Assembly (NCBI GenBank): GCA_956465555.1
Contig: OY101116.1
Location: 372,001 to 436,000, forward strand
Reading direction: 5' to 3'
Length of the DNA: 64,000 nucleotides
Source of the DNA: Nitzschia sp. pyKryTriq1
Lineage: Eukaryota; Bacillariophyta; Bacillariophyceae; Bacillariales; Bacillariaceae
Numbering within the stretch: position 1 is the first letter of the stretch; each line of letters starts with the position of its first letter. Of the stretch, positions 43,466 to 53,704 are shown one piece after another. Both the position numbers and the translations under genes were made by a program. The notes beneath the pieces are model-generated. The model was not told the DNA's origin and ran no database searches. It saw only the letters and a program-made list of their open reading frames with translations.

Positions 43466-44394
43466 ATTGTTCTTTTTTAATAATCTTGGTTAATGGAAAT
43501 GAAATACAGCGGAACCGAATTGACGGTAGTCTCTACTATTACTGTATAGGGTAAACAAAAAAATTAGAAAAGCGGCGACGAGCGACAGAAGTTTTGTGTT
43601 ATTGTTGTTGGCTGTCGTTGGGCGTTGGTTGGCTCTCCGCTCGTCCGGCCTCTTGGGAACTGATTGGTCGGTTGAGTCAGAGATCTTTATGATTTCAGTA
43701 CGAGTACAATACAACAGATCGGGTATGTACCGGTACAGTACAGTACCTGGTACCGTACCTGTACATGATGTAGCAAACCGGTCTACAGTACCCCTGCTCG
43801 TACCGGTGTGTACGTGTAACGTACTACCGGTACCGGTACCGGTACCACTGTACACCGGAGAAGTTGTTCGTTCGCTCGAGAACCCGAGTGCCAGACCGAC
43901 CCAAGTGGCTGACACCTCCTTCTCGGTTAGTCTTCTCGTGCCTGCTGGCAGAGATACTCGTTTTAGAGAGAACCCGCAAACGTAATGCTAGCTCCTGCCT
44001 ACTGCCTGCGCGCTGGTACCGGAAACCGTGAGGGGCAAGGGCAGGGTTGAGAGTTCGCAATTATGATGAAAGTCGCACTGCTGGCGTTACTACTATCAGT
44101 TGACGAAATGGCTCACTATAGGAACTTGACACTGACGTTATATTACCGTTAAACTTAAGGTTATTTAGGCGAAAACTTCGATGACATTTGAGCTTTGCCC
44201 TTAGTTAAAATCGGAGTTCAAGGCACTCTTGAAATTTCTATGGGACAGACTTCTAAGTGCCATAATACTTGCACCTGTTCTTTCGATGGGCGAAATACCT
44301 GTACAGTAGGCCAAAAATAGAAAGTGACTACAACAAAATTCCTCATCAAAGGAACAGCTGAGGCAATATCCTTTTAACCTTCTCTTCATCATCA
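43466..44394. other. Intergenic region with a GTAC/ACCGGT island
   Basis: About 930 bases between divergent genes. The stretch 43690-43860 is dense in GTAC, TACCGGTA and GTACAGTAC words, including a tandem of ACCGGT at 43825-43846. No gene is supported in either strand. Confidence 0.55.
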
Positions 44395-45144
44395 ATGGCA
44401 ACTTTGCAAAAGAACTTTCCTCTGGAGATCCAAAGTGATATCATTATGGGTGTCGTACATTCCAATTCTGAAGAAAACTCCTCTGTCGAGCAGTCATCAT
44501 CATCGTGTTTTGGTGCGATACCCATGTTGCCCGAGCTGATAACATCAAAATTTACAGCTCTGAGTTCTCACGATAGATTCGCATTAGCGAAATCGGGATT
44601 TGAGACTCCCAAGAGAAAGCTGTTAGAGAATCGAGCAATTGTTTCCGGGCATTCCACTCCAGAATCACTCATGGCCGAAAAAGAACTTTCGTTCGTCAAT
44701 GAAGAGAAGTACGCTGCAAAGGTACACGAAGATGAATTCATCTTGCTAGATCCAAGTCACCTAATAGATACATCTTCATATCTTGTCTTTGAAGGCAATC
44801 AAGCCCTTCTCCAGCCGCTATTCCATCCGATATCCCAAGTATCATCTTTTTCGAGACCATCGGAAACAGGCGATAGTACCACCGAGGGAGCGGTGGGTAC
44901 TTCGATAAAGCATGGTGCCTCCACAGAAGCAGGGCCTATGCTTGACTTTGATCGTCGGCTACAAGAAGATTTACCTGAGAGACAGAATCATTTTGTCCCT
45001 ATATGCGATGATGACGAGGAGGAGGAGCTCTTGGAAATCGAAAGAAGTGCGACGCAAAAGCCAACCAAAGACCAGGTCGTAACTAAGTTCAAGCTGAAGC
45101 CGAGGAAGAGCCGGCGAATGGAAGACTACGAGTTTACTTGGTGA
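44395..45144 (+). CDS. Hypothetical acidic protein
   Basis: Single-exon gene of 249 residues with no recognised domain, signal peptide or membrane span. It is rich in Ser, Glu and Leu, with a Ser run near residue 34, a DDDEEEELLEIE acidic patch near 205 and a basic C-terminal segment (KFKLKPRKSRRMEDYEFTW). The reading frame is intact and followed by a long AT-rich tail. It is probably lineage specific. The acidic then basic ending could be a nuclear signal, which is inference only. Confidence 0.5.
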   Translation: MATLQKNFPLEIQSDIIMGVVHSNSEENSSVEQSSSSCFGAIPMLPELITSKFTALSSHDRFALAKSGFETPKRKLLENRAIVSGHSTPESLMAEKELSFVNEEKYAAKVHEDEFILLDPSHLIDTSSYLVFEGNQALLQPLFHPISQVSSFSRPSETGDSTTEGAVGTSIKHGASTEAGPMLDFDRRLQEDLPERQNHFVPICDDDEEEELLEIERSATQKPTKDQVVTKFKLKPRKSRRMEDYEFTW

Positions 45145-45397
45145 CTCTTTTCGGTGCAAGTCCGTTCCTTTTTGAATGATTGTTTGCTTGCAAGCTACAG
45201 CTTTCTATCATAATCGATTGTACCTGCTATACATAATGTTATTGTACTATGTTGCTTCTAAAAATAATGTTGTCTTACGTATCAATTTATGGTTGTTAAT
45301 CCTATGTATGTAGTTAAGCTATCTGGCCACTAATACGCTCTGTCGTCACTCAGGCGAAACACAACGATTTAGCGTACTATATATCCCGTATGCTCGT

Positions 45398-46480
45398 TTA
45401 GTTTTCGAGGAATTCGATGAACTTTGTGAGTTTCTCCTTCTGACCACTCTCGGCGATCTGGAAGGAGAGAGTGTAGCGTCCGTACGCGGACAATTGCTGC
45501 AAGACAAGTTCCTCGTCAGCAATCGCCCTCCTAACCTTCGAGTAATGCGCCATTTCTACCTTTTGCGAGAGTACTTCGACATTTTCATCGTCACTAATGG
45601 TATCATCGTGTGGACCCAACGGCTCCAACAACGCACTGAAGCCACAAGAGTCGGCGTCCCCATCCAACAAAGAGGCGGTATCTGATCGCGCCACTGTACT
45701 GGCTTGGGTAGATTCTTCTTTTTTGTCGACATCGATCTCGTTGTGTTTGGAAGAGGAAGGATTAACGTCGAAGTCAATGCTGAAAATCTGTTCGAGGAGG
45801 TGTCGTTCCGCGTCTGGAGCACGAATCCAGGCGTCGATTTCTCTGTAAAAAGCATGGATTACTTTGAGGTGTTCACGGAGGACGAACATGAATGGCTTCA
45901 GGACGTCATTATGGAGCAAAAGGCATCGCTCCAAAAATAGTTCATAGTCAGGAAGGCCAGCAAACCCTGGCTTTTGAACAATGATTTCGGTAAGATCAGA
46001 TGGGATCGATGCTGGCACTCCAAAGCTCTTCGTCTTGCGACGTGGCGTCGTCTTGAACGAAATCAGGCTTTTCCCATCGAAGTCGTCTGCGCTCTCGACA
46101 TCCACAAGATTGATTTCCATTCTTTGGAACATGAACTCGTTAGGGGAGCCCCAGCGAAAGTGTTCGCAGCGCTTGATAATCTTTGTGTTCGTCTCGATAA
46201 GAGTTCTTGAGCTTTCAATCATGCTATCCAGTGCTTCCATGGATACTTGGTTCTTACGAATGAGCTCGTCGACGTCCACGTCATCATCATTGACATCCTT
46301 GATGAGGTCGTCGAGGTCGCCATTCTTTTCTTTGAGTTTTCCTTCCTTATCCAACGTAGCAATCACCGAGGCTCTAACCTTTGTGGTCCTCTCATCTTTC
46401 TTCTTGGACTGGAGTACCTTGACCGGCACGACCTGTTCCGGAGCAACGGATGGGAATAAGCAGTTGCAGAGATCCACCAT
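45398..46480 (-). CDS. Hypothetical protein of 360 residues, helical
   Basis: Single-exon minus-strand gene. The start MVDLCNCLFPSV leads into a Lys-rich region, then a helical stretch (residues 50-105, DDLIKDVNDDDVDVDELIRK and SMEALDSMIESSRTLIETNT). A conserved-looking middle follows (HFRWGSPNEFMFQRMEINLV, GLPDYELFLERCLLLHNDVL, LREHLKVIHAFYREIDAWIR). The C-terminal third is acidic and ends in a short helical segment (LQQLSAYGRYTLSFQIAESG). No transmembrane span, signal peptide or known motif was recognised. Composition and continuity support a true gene, but no function is proposed. Confidence 0.6.
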   Translation of the reverse strand: MVDLCNCLFPSVAPEQVVPVKVLQSKKKDERTTKVRASVIATLDKEGKLKEKNGDLDDLIKDVNDDDVDVDELIRKNQVSMEALDSMIESSRTLIETNTKIIKRCEHFRWGSPNEFMFQRMEINLVDVESADDFDGKSLISFKTTPRRKTKSFGVPASIPSDLTEIIVQKPGFAGLPDYELFLERCLLLHNDVLKPFMFVLREHLKVIHAFYREIDAWIRAPDAERHLLEQIFSIDFDVNPSSSKHNEIDVDKKEESTQASTVARSDTASLLDGDADSCGFSALLEPLGPHDDTISDDENVEVLSQKVEMAHYSKVRRAIADEELVLQQLSAYGRYTLSFQIAESGQKEKLTKFIEFLEN

Positions 46481-47079
46481 GATGAGATAGATTGATCTGA
46501 TGAATTACTCGATTACCGAAAAATGAGAGGTGCGGAAACGAATGATGGGAAGAGATATCCTGAAAGATTCACTGATTTGAGAGTTGGGATCGTGCAATGA
46601 TCTGAAATTTTTGTGGAGGCATCCGTTTGGTTTGGGTTTCCGACTTGCCGACAGGCGCGCTCTACCAGCACGATGAACTAACGATGAACCTTTCGCGCCA
46701 AACATGACGTCACGTTCACGCATGCGCGATCCGGCGATCTTGCGCGCACACTTTGAAATCGACTGCATCGATTGAGATTTGGCAACTCCCTCGCTCGTCG
46801 TCGGGCGAAACACGTCATCCGCGAAATGCTGAAAGCTGAAATAATGATGTACGGTAGACACCTGAAGTCATCAAGAACAAGAATGAAGAGAAAAGAGTCG
46901 AGCCAAGAAAAAGACGATGATGCGGTGTTGTTGTGAAGCCAAAGGAAGCGACTTCAGATGACATTCCTGCTATCAAAGGGTGAGACCACACAATAATCCT
47001 TGCTGATATTTTCTCTCGAGCTTGTGAACATCCGGCAATCCAACCCAACCCAATCCAATCCAATCCAACCCTCGCTGCC
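46481..47079. other. Divergent intergenic region
   Basis: About 600 bases between divergent genes. A run of CAAC/CCAAT-like units (AACCCAATCCAATCC, 47043-47070) lies directly before the start at 47080, and could be a Y-rich leader or CCAAT elements. Minus-strand frames here are not convincing. Confidence 0.45.
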
Positions 47080-48604
47080 ATGTCACCAAGTCAAACGAAA
47101 GAGTCAGAAATTACCGTCTATGGAGCGACGAGCTTTGTAGCCAAGCACGTACTTCGATACTTGGTGGCGGCTGTGGAAGCTGAGCGATCCAATGTACAAG
47201 TAAGAATAACCTTGGGAGGACGGAATCCCGCTAAACTGCAGGCGATCAAGGATGATCCCGAGTTTGTGAATTCCAAGGCCATCAGCGACATATTCGTGGC
47301 GTCGGGGTCCGATTTGGACTTGTTGAAGCAAATGGCGGCAAGAACAAGTGTGGTCATTAACTGTGCTGGTCCGTACAGTCAATACAGTAACTTGGTGGTG
47401 CAAGCGTGTGCGGAAATGGGTGCCGACTATGTGGACATTACGGGAGAAGGCTACTGGAATGCCGTTATGCGACAAAAGCATGGAGCCGCCGCGCAGAAAT
47501 CAGGAGCCCGAATCATTTCCATGTGTGGGTACGACTCCATTCCGACTGATTTGGTTGTCTTTGCCGCCGTCCAAGCGCTGAAACTGAAGAAAGAGTCGGG
47601 GGATAACAGCACCGGTACAGTGCAAGTCGAAGAAATCAAAGTGTGGCATGAAGCCATGGGGATCGCGAATGGAGGTACCGTTCATACGATGGTGGACTAC
47701 GAATTCGATCTCTTGAATGACTTTACGAAAGCCGACAAACAGAGTCGTTCTCTACGGAAGGTCCCATTTTTGATGGGAGATCCCTTGCAATTGACACATC
47801 CTTCCACCGTACGCCACAACCCGGACTTTGAGAGCATGAGAAATTCCCTAGCCTCAGGCGAATGGCTCAATCAATTGATTTCTTTTGATCGGAACTTTCT
47901 CTTTGGCGTTTCCCTTCCCATGCCCATGGCGGTTATCAATTTGTAAGTCTCAAAGACTGGGTGGGTGAGACATTTTTGGATGTTCGTATCTTACCGGTCC
48001 CAACGTCCATCTCACTTTTTTAATTTACAGAAAGGTGGTTCAAGCATCAGCGGTTGCGTTGAAGTATGGTACGGAGACTTTACGTATTCGAGAACGGTTT
48101 CTTCCACTAGGATTCTTTTGGACGCGGATAGCAAGTGTCTTTGCATTCATTCCTTTGCTTTGCATACAGTTGGGTATGTTGGCGGGAATGGGTCTCTTTA
48201 AGATACCAAAGGTCGGCAAAGCAATCGCCCAGCTGTTGGCTCCCCCGGGAAGTGGAGCTCCTGATTGGCTTGTGAAATTAGGAAGTTGCGCCGTCTATGC
48301 CGTTGTAACTGCACCCAATCGTGACGATAACGGCAGCGATGTAGTCGATCGCGGCTATGCCTATTTGGCATTTGAAGGCGATCCAGGGAATGCGGTCACG
48401 GCCCAATGCGTTTGCGAGTCGGCTCTGACCCTACTGTTGGAACGGGAGAGTCTCCCGCCGAAAAGCCTTGATGGATTCGGAACCCCTGCTGAACTTTTAG
48501 GGGCCGCCTTGCTGAAAAGACTCGCCAAGGCAACGGTCCGACCAGTGACACTCAAGACCACCGCAAAGCTAGGCGCCAAGAACGAAATGAAGGTCTACAT
48601 CTAG
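47080..48604 (+). CDS. Saccharopine-dehydrogenase-like oxidoreductase
   Basis: Two exons, 47080-47942 and 48031-48604, with an 88-base phase 2 intron (GTAAGT...TACAG), 478 residues. The N-terminal Rossmann fold reads ITVYGATSFVAKHVLRYLVA and RITLGGRNPAKLQAIK, then SVVINCAGPYSQYSNLVVQA and GADYVDITGEGYW, then RIISMCGYDSIPTDL. These are the hallmarks of the SCCPDH-like and mycobacterial trans-acting enoyl reductase family rather than lysine-pathway saccharopine reductase. A hydrophobic region (about residues 280-400) contains WTRIASVFAFIPLLCIQLGM and may associate with lipid bodies or membranes. The C-terminus has CESALTLLLERESLPPK and LGAALLKRLAKATVRPVTLK. The substrate is unknown; an NAD(P)-dependent lipid reduction is plausible from the family. 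Confidence 0.85.
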
Positions 48605-48670
48605 TAAAACGGATCAAAAATAGACCAACGTTCGCTTGGAAAAAGAACTTGACTATTAGCCGATTAAAAA

Positions 48671-50961
48671 CTACGTTACAATAACCTCCACAGCAGTGGC
48701 TTCTCTGATTGCCAACGAAGAGTCGTCATCGCTGTGGTTGTGGCTATGGACCCATAGGATGCCAAAGAAAATAGAGAGAGCGGCATATCGTGTCAAAGAG
48801 ATTTGGAAATGCAACGAGTCCATGGCATCGAGACATTGCTCCCAGGTAGCTCGAAAATCTGTCGGTTGACACTTGGAAACCGACTGTCGATGTGTTTGAT
48901 ACTTCAACTGCACCACCGTCAACATGCCCCCTATACTAGTGGACACTAATAGAACCAGTTCGGGTCGTTCCCTCCACACTTCGTGCACCAAATCCATGAG
49001 ATCATTGGGCGTGGGACTACCGTAGACGAGCAAAAGGGCCGCAGCGTTGGTGGCATGATGCAATATGGCTGGCGCGGAAAAGGCTCGAAGAAGCTGGTGC
49101 ATCACTAATGCGACCATGGAAATGGTACCCAAAGAGAGAAGACAATATCCGTAACAGGCCCCTTGCTCCAATACCACAGATGGTGACTCCCATCCCCACG
49201 AATGCCAATACATGTCGAATATCGATGTTGCATAACAGAGCCACGAAGAATAACTTGTGCCAAGTAGCGGATCGGATGTTTCGTTGCAATTGCAGAGCTA
49301 GTGTAAAGGAAAGGGGGGGGAGCAATCGAGATGGGGTGAGAATACAAGACCAACGACTGGACACATCAACAGACGAAAAGGCATTGAAACACACTTACAT
49401 TGGTCAAAAGGAATTGTACGATTCGACCGGTAGAGGATAAGGAACTGTAGTAGTGGGTGTCCCCATAGGTAGTTCTAGTCGTGCGGCCGTAAAACTGGCG
49501 AAGGAGTGGTTTGGCAAGCTTTACAATCGCATGTGCAAGAACGACTTCCCAGATCAGTCGACATGCCGCAGTCCAACATTGATCGCGACGATCTCGAAGT
49601 TTATCTTTCCAATTAGGATCGTAAAGTGCCGTGGTGACGGTGGTATGTACCCCATGTTGATGGTGGTGGTGTTGTTGTTCTTGCAATGATAATTGCCGAT
49701 CCAAATGCTTTTGATGCGCCTCTAACATGAGTCGCTGCATCTCGAGGCGTTCTTGTTCCACCACAAGATGTCGAGAAGAATGGAGCGTGACTACTACCTG
49801 TGAGGCGAGGGAAGTATCGAGACCCTTTTCTTGGAAAACTTGTTCCACCAGTTTGATGTCTTGTACGAGCTGATTCGCCGCGGCCTGGATGGTTTGTTGA
49901 CGCGCCAGTGACGAATCATCGTCATCCAAAAAAAGTGGGGTATTTGTACTGTTTGTGGGAACGATTTGTTTTGCATCATCGAGGTCCTGTTCGTTGGTTG
50001 TTTCGGTTATCTCAGACTGTTGAGACGGTGAAGAAGGGTCCTTCGAGTTCTTGTCCGCTGGAAGTGGTTCTCTACACAGGGAAGGGATTGCTACTGGTGG
50101 CTTGCCTGCACACACCAAGTTGTTTGAAGCAGGTGGACCGTCGACTGGGTAATCTTCGCAGCGTCGCGAGGTCGAAGATGGTGAGGATAATGAGGTTGGT
50201 GATGATTCTTTCGTAACATCATTGGAGCCTTCATCCTTCATTTCGTCAGATTTTCCAAGAGAGCAAGTGGGCGACTGCTGGTTGATATTCCTACTACTAG
50301 TAGATGGTGAATTCAATGTAGCTGTGGCTGTTGTCATCACTCTTTCGGGGACCTTTTGACGACTCTTCTTCTTTATACGAACCACAAAGTACCACAATAG
50401 GAAACCGGCTGATAATAAGAACCCAACCAAAAGCACAACCACTATAGCTTTTTGCTGCTGCTGGAGTCCTCCTCCTCCTCGACCGTCACCACCACCACTT
50501 CTAATAGGATCCTTCATCATTCCTCCACTCTTCCTTCTCCAATCATCGATGGCGGATTGCTTTGATACGACGACAATAAAATCATCCTCTTCCTCATCCA
50601 GCAGAAACAAGGGGGTTTTCGGTGATCGCTGACTTGTCCTCGTTGTCCCCGTACTCTTTTTGGGTAATTCCAGAAATACCGAGGGCTTTTGTTTGGAGGA
50701 AACAAGGATCACATCCGCGTGTTCTTCTTCTTCTTCTTCCTCGCTCTTTGGATCAAAGGAAAACCTACGATCGAGGCGGTGTTTGGCAGTCGAAACCACT
50801 TCATAATCCGACTCGTCGTCGTCTTCGCATGCATCGTCCAGAAAACTCTGCAAGGTTGTTGCTGGAATGCTACGAGTATTTGCATTCGCATTCGTACCGC
50901 CCATGGACGTTGACGAATCCTCATCAGCGCTGTTGTCGTCTTCCATATCGGACACCATCAC
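48671..50961 (-). CDS. Unknown multi-span membrane protein with acidic cytosolic N-terminus
   Basis: Two exons, 50961-49399 and 49297-48671, with a 101-base phase 0 intron (GTAAGT...ACTAG), 729 residues. The first 150 residues are acidic and Ser-rich (SDMEDDNSADEDSSTSMGG). A strong span near residue 170 (KAIVVVLLVGFLLSAGFLLW) is followed by a basic patch, then a long disordered Ser/Thr/Pro-rich stretch. Next comes a coiled-coil region near 370-440 (VVEQERLEMQRLMLEAHQKH, LDRQLSLQEQQ) and another hydrophobic segment (AACRLIWEVVLAHAIVKLAK). Exon 2 adds several spans (CLLSLGTISMVALVMHQLL, PELVLLVSTSIGGMLTVVQL, TRYAALSIFFGILWVHSHNH). No family was recognised. Low-complexity Ser and His runs are encoded by simple repeats. 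Confidence 0.6.
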
Positions 50962-51964
50962 GTATTCGTAGTCTACTTGTGTTCTTTACACAGCAGACGT
51001 GGCGCGGGCGCGGAAGGAACAATCAACAGCCACAACAGCGAAAACCTGACATGTATGTTTGTGAAATGAATCAAGTACAAGTACTTGTACTTGTACACGC
51101 GTAAGCGTTATTGTGCCTATCTACAAGCAAGAACAGTGCGGTACAGTGTACCAGTAGTCCCTCAACTGGAATAATAGCACTACCGCAGTACCGGTCGATA
51201 GCGGGTTTGGGGTTTGCTTTGAATTTGGCGGCGTCCGCGCCATGGTCAAAACAAGCCGAAACCACCAGCAATAGACGTACCGGTAACATACGTGTACAGT
51301 GTATCAACTCAGGTATGTTGACGGAGGACGGACTGGCTGACTTGGTGTTTCGGTCCATTGAGTCGAGTCGTCGTCTCAGTCACATGCCGAATATCAGTAC
51401 GAGTACAGGGATACTACTATAGTCATAGGGTCCCTACTAGATAGACTGACTACTTGTACTACCGGTACCGGTAGCGAGAGTTGCCAATCACCAGGAAGTC
51501 ACACATTTCCCAACTGCTCGAAATACATGCGGAGGAGGAGGGTGAAGACCACAACTTCAAGTAAGAAAGGACTTGATTCTCCTTCTTGGGTTGTTTGAGC
51601 CCAAGAACCTTCTTGATTCCTAGGTGGTCTGAATGAATCGTTCCAAAACAATGAAATGTCAAGGCAATGAAGCTCCTTCCTTGGAGAGTCGATCGCCAGC
51701 TTTGGGGATGCATGATGGAGAGTCCAACACTTTACAGTACTTGTACCCGGCTAAACATCACCGCTCTCCCGCGAGATAATTCATTCGTGTTTGACACCGT
51801 ACGTGTACCGGTACTACGGTACAGTACCGATATATACGGTACTACATCTACCGGTACTTGTACTCCATACAGTAGTAGTAGTTCCAGTACGGAGCTATTC
51901 ATTCCATCAGATAGGATATATTTTTTTTGTGCTGCTTTCGTAGTCTAGGAGTTCTGTTATTTCT
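50962..51964. other. 1 kb intergenic region with GTAC islands and dispersed repeat copy B
   Basis: Between two minus-strand genes. GTAC/ACCGGT islands occupy about 51070-51310, 51460-51475 and 51795-51870. Copy B of the dispersed repeat is at 51569-51792. No coding frame is supported. Confidence 0.55.
51569..51792 (+). repeat. Dispersed repeat, copy B (about 224 bases)
   Basis: Aligns with 15727-15921 over its whole length in the same order. A hairpin with stem CTTGGG/CCCAAG (51587-51606 region) corresponds to the stem TTGGG/CCCAA in copy A. Indels are concentrated in the middle. The copy is embedded in GTAC-rich sequence. Confidence 0.75.
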
Positions 51965-53068
51965 TCAAGAGGATTCTTCAAAGTGGTTGCCGCCGTCGTT
52001 TTCTACATCACGCTGCAGCCTTCTCGCGCCCATGCGAGCCATTGCTACTTTCTTGGCATCTTGTTCGGCAATCCGGTGCTTCAAATCCTCCACATAATCG
52101 CCAAAATCCACCGTGGCAGCTTGTTGAATGACCTTCCAAAAGTCCTGTATCCCGTCACCCGTCACCGCCGATACACCCACCGCATTTGCTTCAAACGAGT
52201 GATAAAACTCATCCAATACCAAGGACAAACTACGAGTCAGCGAATCATAGAAACCACCCCCCTCTCCACCCTCACTGCTCCGAGCGTTGTCCAAGGCTTC
52301 TTGAAAGGCTTCAAAGTCTCTCATCCATTCCATGCAAAATTCATGCGAGACCACATCAGTCTTATTAAAGCAAATCACGAGCGGTAATCGGGTCCGATAG
52401 TACATGCTACAAGCATATAACATGTTGCTCATGAACGTATTTGGAGAGCTTGCACATCTCACCGTGTCAACCACAAATACCATGACTGTTGGAAAGGTGG
52501 ATGCTAGCGATTCACTCAGAATCTGTCCTGACGCACTCCAAGTAAAAGCCTCGATTTGGCCGGGGGTATCCACCAACAAGTACCGTGAGAGTTCCTTTCG
52601 ATCGGCCCGCTGCTCCAAGATATGAATGACTTGATCAAATTTCGTGGCGTACAAGTTCAACGACGTCATGATCGCCCCATTGGGTCCCAAATTGTGCTGT
52701 GCCATGACTTGCTTGTAGTCCACCGTATCTCGAATATCAATGGAAGCTCCGTAGGGCACATCCAAAGTAGCAGGATCCAAATTGATACAATATGCCGGCA
52801 TTTCCGCTTTTGTTTTTGGAGACGACGCCGCGGGTTTGGCATCATCCTTTGGCGTTGCCGTTTCTCCCCCTTGTGCTTCCTGATCTTCATCCTCTGCTGT
52901 CTCTGGCATCGTTGATTCCTGTAATTGAGACATAAGAGTCGTCTTTCCAGATCCCGCCATGCCCACCACCAAGACGCAAATAGGCGCAGGATTCTCCTCG
53001 GTCTGCTGGGCGATTCGTTCCACTACGGGAGGAAGCTTCATGGATTCGGGCGGACCGGTGGGCTCCAT
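51965..53068 (-). CDS. GPN1: GPN-loop GTPase 1 (XAB1), RNA polymerase II assembly/import factor
   Basis: Single-exon minus-strand gene of 367 residues. The Walker A/G1 motif is VVGMAGSGKTTLMSQL (about residues 34-49). The signature GPN loop is in HNLGPNGAIMTSLNLYATKF (near 131). G3 is LLVDTPGQIEAFTWSASGQI, and G4 is PLVICFNKTDVVSHEF. NLDPATLDVPYGASIDIRDT completes the family core. It differs from most GPN1 proteins by an acidic insert of about 35 residues between G1 and the AYCINLDP strand. The C-terminal region is short and helical. GPN1 forms a heterodimer with GPN3 and is needed for nuclear import of RNA polymerase II, so it is functionally related to RPB11 elsewhere in this window, though not linked in an operon. 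Confidence 0.95.
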   Translation of the reverse strand: MEPTGPPESMKLPPVVERIAQQTEENPAPICVLVVGMAGSGKTTLMSQLQESTMPETAEDEDQEAQGGETATPKDDAKPAASSPKTKAEMPAYCINLDPATLDVPYGASIDIRDTVDYKQVMAQHNLGPNGAIMTSLNLYATKFDQVIHILEQRADRKELSRYLLVDTPGQIEAFTWSASGQILSESLASTFPTVMVFVVDTVRCASSPNTFMSNMLYACSMYYRTRLPLVICFNKTDVVSHEFCMEWMRDFEAFQEALDNARSSEGGEGGGFYDSLTRSLSLVLDEFYHSFEANAVGVSAVTGDGIQDFWKVIQQAATVDFGDYVEDLKHRIAEQDAKKVAMARMGARRLQRDVENDGGNHFEESS

Positions 53069-53704
53069 GCTGGATGATGATTATTATTCTTGGTGATACT
53101 GACTAATGTGGGTTTAGAGTTGTTGAGACTCTAGAGACAAACCAATAGAGAATGTAGTCCTACGTAAGGAACCGTCTAAAAGTTGTGATTACATTCTACT
53201 TCACGACCGATGACATTGATGATCGCTCATCCACACAAGATGTTGGATGGCCATGAGCGAACATCATTCTTCTCTCTCTATCATCGTCCTCGTGTTCGTA
53301 TCCCAAGACGAGTGTCGTCATCGTGTCTCGTGGTTTTCTGTCCGCGATACTGTACCAGGGAATGAAGAGTTGATACGAACACTACGTGTTCGATTACGTC
53401 CGACGCCCACAACAATATCTGTTATGTATTATGAAGAGACGGATATAAAAGAAATGATGCACGCGCCGACCGACCCTTGGTGACCGCTCATTTTTTTCAG
53501 ACTTTTTTCAAACCAAAACGGTAATAAATCCACCACCTGCCGCATCTGCCGCATCGCTCTTTTATAAAATAATCGACCGAGAGTTGTTGTTGGATCGTTG
53601 CACCCATCGTTGGCTCGTCTTCGCTAAGTAGCCGAACGTCATTTTTTATTCCAATACCATACTTCATCCAGCAGTCTCGACCAACTAGTACAGTAACTGC
53701 TCGA
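53069..53704. other. Divergent intergenic region
   Basis: About 640 bases between GPN1 and the SGNH-like gene. No gene, repeat or structured element was recognised; a short frame at 53247-53483 is not supported. Confidence 0.45.
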
